Assembly (NCBI GenBank): GCA_964236735.1
Contig: CAXSFM010000011.1
Span: forward strand, 62,001-126,000
From: JAIVJG01 sp964236735
GTDB taxonomy: Bacteria > Acidobacteriota > Blastocatellia > Pyrinomonadales > Pyrinomonadaceae
Direction: 5' to 3'
DNA: 64,000 nt
In this document: positions 59,498-64,000 of the stretch, piece by piece
Numbering within the stretch: the first letter of the stretch is position 1
Layout: the number at the start of each line of letters is the position of its first letter
Position numbers and translations under genes: made by a program
Notes under the pieces: generated by a model
Databases searched by the model: none
What the model was told of the DNA's origin: nothing
Seen by the model: only the letters and a program-made list of their open reading frames with translations

Positions 59498-60154
59498 ATG
59501 AAGCCGGCTGATGATGTCGTCATCGGCTCTCATGGCTCGCTCTTCGTCATCAGTTCCCCCTCCGGCGGCGGCAAAGGGACTTTGATAAAAAAGTTGCTGG
59601 CGACTGTCCCCAATCTCAGCTATTCGATTTCGTGGACGACGCGACGCCCGCGCAAATCCGAAACCAACGGCGTTGACTATCATTTCGTCTCCGTCGCCGA
59701 GTTCGAGCGCATACGTGAAAACAACGGCTTCCTTGAGTGGGCGGTTGTGCATGGAAATTTTTACGGGACGGCGCGGCATGTCGTCGAACGTGAATTAGCC
59801 GGCGGGCGGGACATCATTCTGGAAATTGACGTGCAGGGCGCGAAGTCTGTGCGTGCCGCGATGTCTTCTGTGGTCAGCATCTTTATCCTCCCGCCATCTT
59901 ACGAGATTTTGCGCGAGCGTTTGACGACGCGCATGACCGAGCGTCAGGATGCGTTAATGCTTCGTTTACGAAACGCGCGGGGCGAGGTGGAGCACTACAC
60001 AGAGTTTGATTATGTCGTGCTCAACGATGAGGTGGAGCGCGCGGCGGCGCAATTGGCTTCAATAGTGTATGCTGAGAGAGCAAGACGCGCGCGTCAGGAA
60101 TGGTGGGCGCGGCGCGTGGTCGAAAGTTTTCCCGATCCTTCGATTGCCGAATAA
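59498..60154 (+). CDS. gmk: Guanylate kinase
   Basis: 218 residues from the ATG at 59498. An in-frame TTG at 59468, overlapping the yicC stop, is an alternative start. Motifs: SLFVISSPSGGGKGTLIKKL (P-loop), SYSISWTTRRPRKSETNGVD with the GMP-binding Ser-Thr-Arg region, YHFVSVAEFERIRENNGFLE, WAVVHGNFYGT and IILEIDVQGAKSVRAAM. Gmk converts GMP to GDP and links to guaA in GTP supply. Complete, normal size. Confidence 0.94.
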   Translation: MKPADDVVIGSHGSLFVISSPSGGGKGTLIKKLLATVPNLSYSISWTTRRPRKSETNGVDYHFVSVAEFERIRENNGFLEWAVVHGNFYGTARHVVERELAGGRDIILEIDVQGAKSVRAAMSSVVSIFILPPSYEILRERLTTRMTERQDALMLRLRNARGEVEHYTEFDYVVLNDEVERAAAQLASIVYAERARRARQEWWARRVVESFPDPSIAE

Positions 60155-60238
60155 TCGTTGGCTTGTTTAGTTGGAATCAATCGAACTTAAATTTTAAGAA
60201 TGGAGGCCGGCATTATTTGTGCCGCGTGATTGAAACTG

Positions 60239-60478
60239 ATGGCTAAAGAAATTGAGACCGTGACGACCGATGTGCAGGGTGAGTTAGAGGAATTTAATCC
60301 GCCGGAGTTGGATTCAAAGTACCGCATGATTATTGTGGCCGCGCAGAGAAGCAAGCAGCTTCAAAAGGGCGCTCGCCCGCGCGTCGAGATGGATATGCAG
60401 AGGCACAAGCCGACGCGCGTCGCGCTTGAAGAAGTTCAGCGCGGGCGTGTAAATTTCAAGATTACCGAGCGCGAATAA
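60239..60478 (+). CDS. rpoZ: RNA polymerase omega subunit
   Basis: 79 residues from the ATG at 60239 (TTG at 60230 is possible). The omega fold is visible as DSKYRMIIVAAQRSKQLQKG, RPRVEMD and KPTRVALEEVQRGRVNFKIT, where the P-T-x-x-A-L-E-E block is the family hallmark. Omega promotes assembly of the beta' subunit. Downstream of gmk on the same strand, 84 nt gap. The N-terminus is slightly extended against E. coli. Confidence 0.9.
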   Translation: MAKEIETVTTDVQGELEEFNPPELDSKYRMIIVAAQRSKQLQKGARPRVEMDMQRHKPTRVALEEVQRGRVNFKITERE

Positions 60479-60492
60479 GTTACGGAAAGCTG

Positions 60493-60921
60493 TTATTGCC
60501 TGTTCCTGTAAGCGTGCTCAACTTCGCGTGCGGCACTCTCTTCGGCTATCGCAAGATAAGCGTTCATCCTTCCCGCCGCATTCCACTCGCCGCCGTCCTT
60601 CAGCGCGCGCCAGTAGCCGCGAAGATACTTATAAAAGAACTTGAGGTATCCGTCTCTTTCGTATTGCAGGACGTGTGTTGTCTCGTGCGCGAGCAGCCAC
60701 GCGGGCACAACTATTTTGCCTTCCGCATCACGAGCGACAAATTTACGCGCAACGAAAATGTCCCGGCCAAATGTAATCGCGCCCATCTTGATCGCTTTCA
60801 TCAAAAGACGCGCGAACCACCCCGTGTGAATTCTGACCGGAGGCAACTGTAGCCCGGTCTCAGCAAAATGCTGACGCAGAAAATTTTCGATTTCGTGATG
60901 CGCGGCGGCGGCAAGTTTCAT
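60493..60921 (-). CDS. Zinc metallopeptidase-like protein (DUF4157-like)
   Basis: 142 residues. A single zincin motif, AHETTHVLQYERDG (HExxH), lies near residues 79-83, with a Glu-rich helix EESAAREVEHAYRN at the end that could give the third ligand. The block LPPVRIHTGWFARLLMKAIK, then ITFGRDIFVARKFV before the motif, resembles DUF4157 domains. No signal peptide. Convergent with rpoZ, 21 nt from the ETF-QO gene. Protease activity is not shown. Confidence 0.75.
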   Translation of the reverse strand: MKLAAAAHHEIENFLRQHFAETGLQLPPVRIHTGWFARLLMKAIKMGAITFGRDIFVARKFVARDAEGKIVVPAWLLAHETTHVLQYERDGYLKFFYKYLRGYWRALKDGGEWNAAGRMNAYLAIAEESAAREVEHAYRNRQ

Positions 60922-60942
60922 TTTGAGAAGCAGCGTTTACGC

Positions 60943-62652
60943 TTACAGCCCTTTGTAATCCGGCCCGCCGCCGCCTTCCGGCGTGACCCAGTTGATAATC
61001 TGGTAAGGGTCCATGATGTCGCACGTCTTACAATGGACGCAGTTCGAGAAGTTAATTTGTAATTTACTCTTCCCTTCGTCTCCATCCTTCACCATCTCAT
61101 AGACGGCAGCCGGGCAGAAACGCTGGCACGGATTGCCGTACTCTTCGACACAGCGCGTCGCGCAAATCTCCGTGTCGAGGACGTGCAAATGCGTCGGCTG
61201 GTCTTCATCGTGCGAGACGGCGGCGTGATACACATCCGTCACTTTATTGAACGTCAGCTTATTATCAAAACGCAGTTTCGGATAACGCTGCTCAAGATCG
61301 TCGCCGTGATAACCGAAGTTTGAGAGCTTCTTCAAAACTGCGTGTCCCGGCTCGTTCGTCGTGCGGTCGAATAATCCCCACGAGCGACCGCGCGTGATGA
61401 ACTGCAAGCCCGCGTTGGCGATGCCGAGCCAACGACCGTGCTTGAAGCCGGCGTGAAAATTTCTCACGCTCTTCAACTCTTTCATAATCCAACTCGCACG
61501 CACGAGCCGCGAATATTGCTTGAGCTGATTGGCGGAATAATCTTCCGCAAGCAGAGCCTCGAAAATCGCTTCGGCGGCGAGCATCCCGCTTTTGATGGCT
61601 GTGTGGATGCCTTTGAGCCTCTGCGAATTGAGGAAGCCCGCGCTGTCGCCGACGAGCAACACGCCGTCCGCGTACATCTGCGGGATCGCAAAAAAGCCGC
61701 CCGCCGCAATCGTCTTCGCACCATAGCGAATCATCTTGCCGCCTTCGAGCAGCTTGCTGATGAACGGATGCGTCTTGTAACTCTGAAACTCCGCGTGCGG
61801 GTCGAGCAGCGGGTCGCGGTAATCGAGTCCGGTCACGTAACCGATATTCAAAATGCGATTCTGCATTCCATAAATCCACCCGCCGCCGTAGGTGTGGCCG
61901 TCCGACGGAAACCCCAGCGTGTGCGTCACGCGCCCGGCAGGATAACGGTCGTCCGGCAATTCCCAGAGTTCCTTGATGCCCAGACTATAGACCTGCGGCT
62001 CGCGTCCATCGTTCAAGTTCAGGCGTTGCGCGAGTTGTTTGGTCAAAGACCCGCGAGGCCCTTCGCCGAGCACGGTGACTTTGGCGAGAATGTCCACGCC
62101 CGGCTCAAAATTCGGCTTGCGCTTGCCTTCACGGCTCACCCCCTTATCGCCCGTTCGCACGCCGACAATACGGTCGCGCTCGTCATACAACATTTCCGCG
62201 CCGGGAAATTCCGGGAAAATGTTGACGCCGACTTCCTCGCACTTCTCGCCGAGCCACGCCGTCAGTTTGTTCAGAGAGACGATGTAGTAACCGTGATTCT
62301 TGAGCGGCGGCGGCGTGAGCGGCGAACTGATGGCGTGCGTTTTTGTCAGATAGAGAAAGTTGTCTTCCTTGACCGGCGATTCGAGCGGCGCACCCTGCTC
62401 GATAAAATCCGGCATCAACTCGGCCAACGCCTTCGGGTCCATCACCGCGCCGGAGAGAATGTGTGACCCGACCGTCGCACCCTTTTCGATAATGGCGATT
62501 TGGACTTCTCCGAGCGACTTCCCTGCGCGCTCGCCTTTCGCGATGGCTTCGTCGTGCTGCTTGATGAGCCTCGATAAGTGAAACGCGCCGCTCAGGTTCG
62601 CGGGGCCAGCGCCGACGAATAAAACATCCATCTCGATACTTTCACGTTGCAT
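60943..62652 (-). CDS. Electron transfer flavoprotein-ubiquinone oxidoreductase
   Basis: 569 residues from the ATG at 62652, with GAGGAG about 9 nt upstream. ETF-QO passes electrons from acyl-CoA dehydrogenases via ETF to the quinone pool at the membrane. The FAD-binding motif is MDVLFVGAGPANLSGAFHL, followed by IAIIEKGATVGSHILSGAVM, LGEGPRGSLTKQLAQRL, HTLGFPSDGHTYGGGWIYGM and VLLVGDSAGFLNSQRLKGIH. The C-terminal [4Fe-4S] cluster Cys are in NPCQRFCPAAVYE and NFSNCVHCKTCDIMDP. The etfAB genes are not nearby. A palindrome upstream may be its operator. Confidence 0.93.
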   Translation of the reverse strand: MQRESIEMDVLFVGAGPANLSGAFHLSRLIKQHDEAIAKGERAGKSLGEVQIAIIEKGATVGSHILSGAVMDPKALAELMPDFIEQGAPLESPVKEDNFLYLTKTHAISSPLTPPPLKNHGYYIVSLNKLTAWLGEKCEEVGVNIFPEFPGAEMLYDERDRIVGVRTGDKGVSREGKRKPNFEPGVDILAKVTVLGEGPRGSLTKQLAQRLNLNDGREPQVYSLGIKELWELPDDRYPAGRVTHTLGFPSDGHTYGGGWIYGMQNRILNIGYVTGLDYRDPLLDPHAEFQSYKTHPFISKLLEGGKMIRYGAKTIAAGGFFAIPQMYADGVLLVGDSAGFLNSQRLKGIHTAIKSGMLAAEAIFEALLAEDYSANQLKQYSRLVRASWIMKELKSVRNFHAGFKHGRWLGIANAGLQFITRGRSWGLFDRTTNEPGHAVLKKLSNFGYHGDDLEQRYPKLRFDNKLTFNKVTDVYHAAVSHDEDQPTHLHVLDTEICATRCVEEYGNPCQRFCPAAVYEMVKDGDEGKSKLQINFSNCVHCKTCDIMDPYQIINWVTPEGGGGPDYKGL

Positions 62653-62707
62653 GTTTGCACTCCTCACTATCCGATGTTCGGGTCTCACACATCAGCCGAA
62701 TCTTTCC

Positions 62708-62726
62708 TGAACACTTCAAGTGTTCA
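62708..62726. promoter_or_regulatory. 19-bp palindrome, candidate operator upstream of ETF-QO
   Basis: TGAACACTT (62708-62716), C, AAGTGTTCA (62718-62726): a perfect 9-bp inverted repeat centred on one base, 56 nt before the ETF-QO ATG and 175 nt before the divergent DUF255 gene. Size and symmetry suit a dimeric repressor site such as a TetR-type fatty-acid regulator. No regulator gene is adjacent and the assignment is inference. Confidence 0.5.
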
Positions 62727-62900
62727 CCATGAATTATGCGGTCTGTCAAAAATGAATCGCCATTCAGTTTATCCGTAGAGTCAACAAATAGCAAAATGAA
62801 GCGCTCAAAATTGGCTGCTAGAGGCGCGTTTGCTGAATCCATAAGAGCAAGACATAATCTCTTCAACAAACAACACAGCAACACAACGAGGATCAGTTAA

Positions 62901-64000
62901 ATGTCCCAACACCCGCATACCAATCGTCTAATTGATGAGTTAAGTCCTTATCTTTTGCAGCACGCGCACAACCCAGTGGACTGGTATCCGTGGGGCGAAG
63001 AGGCTTTGGAGCGCGCGCGTCGTGAAAACTTACCCGTACTCTTGAGCATCGGTTACAGCGCGTGTCATTGGTGTCACGTCATGGAGCGCGAGTCGTTTGA
63101 AAATGAAGAGACGGCGCGTTTGATGAATGAGCGCTTCGTGAACATCAAGGTGGATCGAGAGGAGCGTCCAGACCTCGATCAAATTTACATGAACGCTGTG
63201 CAGATGATAACCGGACATGGCGGCTGGCCGCTCACAGTCTTCTTGACGCCCGACCTCGTGCCCTTTTACGGGGGCACATACTTTCCGCCTCAAGATCGTT
63301 ACCAGATGCCCGGCTTCAAGCGCGTGCTGCTCTCGATTGCCGACGCCTATCAAACGCAGCCCGCACAGGTCGCCGAATCCGCGCAGCAGATACTCACGGA
63401 ACTTAAACGCTCATCAGTCGCGCAAGAGTCCGCGCATAATTTGTCGAGTCAACTGCTCGACGATGCCGCCGATAAAATCCAGCGCAGCCATGATTCCGTC
63501 AACGGCGGCTTTGGCGCGGCCCCAAAATTTCCGGCTTCCATGAGCCTTGAATTTCTGCTTCGCACTTATCACAGAACAAGTGATAACGCCGCCTTGGAGA
63601 TGGTGAAGCACACTTGTCGGAAGATGGCGGAGGGCGGAATTTACGAGCAACTTGGAGGCGGCTTCCATCGTTACTCGACTGACGCGCGCTGGCTCGTTCC
63701 ACATTTCGAGAAGATGCTTTATGACAACGCACTTCTGTCTCGTCTTTACTTGCACGTTTATCAGGTGACGGGTGATGCATTCTTCCGACGCATTGTGGAA
63801 GAGACGCTTGATTATGTAGTCCGTGAAATGACCGATGAGAGCGGCGGATTTTATTCGACACAGGACGCGGACTCTGAAGGCGTCGAGGGAAAGTTTTTCG
63901 TCTGGAGCAGGGACGAAGTTATTAAGATTCTGGGCGCGGATGCAGGGAATATTTTTTGCGCGTACTTTGATGTCACCGAGGGCGGCAACTTCGAGGAGCA
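62901..64000 (+). CDS. Thioredoxin-domain DUF255 protein (YyaL/SPATA20-like), 3' truncated by window
   Basis: 366 residues are visible and the frame runs off the right edge; the family is about 680-700 long. The N-terminal thioredoxin-like domain has NRLIDELSPYLLQHAHNPVD, WYPWGEEALERARRENLPVL and SIGYSACHWCHVMERESFEN with a CHWC redox motif. FVNIKVDREERPDLDQIYMN, GWPLTVFLTPDLVPFYGGTY and the start of the six-hairpin glycosidase-like domain (GGFGAAPKFP, GGIYEQLGGGFHRYSTDARW) follow. Function of the family is poorly known. ATG at 62901 preceded by GAGGAT. Confidence 0.9.
   Translation, partial: MSQHPHTNRLIDELSPYLLQHAHNPVDWYPWGEEALERARRENLPVLLSIGYSACHWCHVMERESFENEETARLMNERFVNIKVDREERPDLDQIYMNAVQMITGHGGWPLTVFLTPDLVPFYGGTYFPPQDRYQMPGFKRVLLSIADAYQTQPAQVAESAQQILTELKRSSVAQESAHNLSSQLLDDAADKIQRSHDSVNGGFGAAPKFPASMSLEFLLRTYHRTSDNAALEMVKHTCRKMAEGGIYEQLGGGFHRYSTDARWLVPHFEKMLYDNALLSRLYLHVYQVTGDAFFRRIVEETLDYVVREMTDESGGFYSTQDADSEGVEGKFFVWSRDEVIKILGADAGNIFCAYFDVTEGGNFEE

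Overview
The window is chromosomal DNA from a Gram-negative bacterium with dense, mostly housekeeping gene content. LPS-type export genes (a fused LptF/LptG permease and an MsbA-like flippase), HslUV, ParAB, an archaeal-type AhcY, acidobacterial-style small membrane proteins and large secreted beta-propeller proteins suggest Acidobacteriota, probably class Blastocatellia. That placement is inference; there is no rRNA or other marker to settle it. By eye the base composition shifts: roughly the first 31 kb is more AT-rich, and from about 32 kb it becomes clearly GC-rich, apart from a less GC-rich island around 44.5-47.3 kb.

Layout. 0-4 kb: secreted proteins or lipoproteins, mltG and ruvX (minus strand). 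4-8.3 kb: an S41-type protease that has lost its catalytic Ser and Lys, then a PccB-like carboxyltransferase bracketed by an inverted pair of about 77-bp repeats, then an FAH-family hydrolase. 8.3-11.6 kb: FN3 lipoprotein and hslVU. 11.8-17.7 kb (plus strand): glutamine-amidotransferase-like hydrolase, NamZ muramidase, two small membrane proteins, recO and a natural lptF-lptG fusion. 17.7-27.2 kb (minus strand): ahcY-metK, parAB, bifunctional nuclease, miaB, an N-terminally short accA, guaA. 27.3-33.5 kb: PQQ-type propeller with a C9 tract, psd-pssA, YdcH-like protein, tsaB-rimI, pfkA. 33.6-40 kb: mutS, nagZ translationally coupled to a family 5 solute-binding protein, tsaC.

40-47.3 kb is the accessory highlight: a ribosomal-peptide (RiPP) locus. 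It holds a 62-aa precursor with a lasso-type leader motif, a radical SAM/SPASM enzyme, a PqqD-type recognition protein, an HPr-kinase-like enzyme, a PF14907-type nucleotidyltransferase, an STN-domain secreted protein, an HTTM membrane protein with a membrane-anchored partner, and a convergent lasso B2-type Cys protease. No macrolactam synthetase (LasC) is present, so the product is unlikely to be an ordinary lasso peptide.

47.4-56.5 kb: O-methyltransferase, an NtrC-type regulator and membrane histidine kinase separated by a perfect 29-bp inverted repeat, an OmpA-like protein, a DUF5670-like peptide, an FG-GAP/propeller protein and an OmpR-type regulator. 56.7-60.5 kb: msbA-like, yicC, gmk, rpoZ. 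60.5-64 kb: a zinc metallopeptidase-like protein, ETF-ubiquinone oxidoreductase with a palindromic operator candidate upstream, and a thioredoxin-domain DUF255 protein running off the end. No tRNA, rRNA, CRISPR array or intact insertion sequence was seen.
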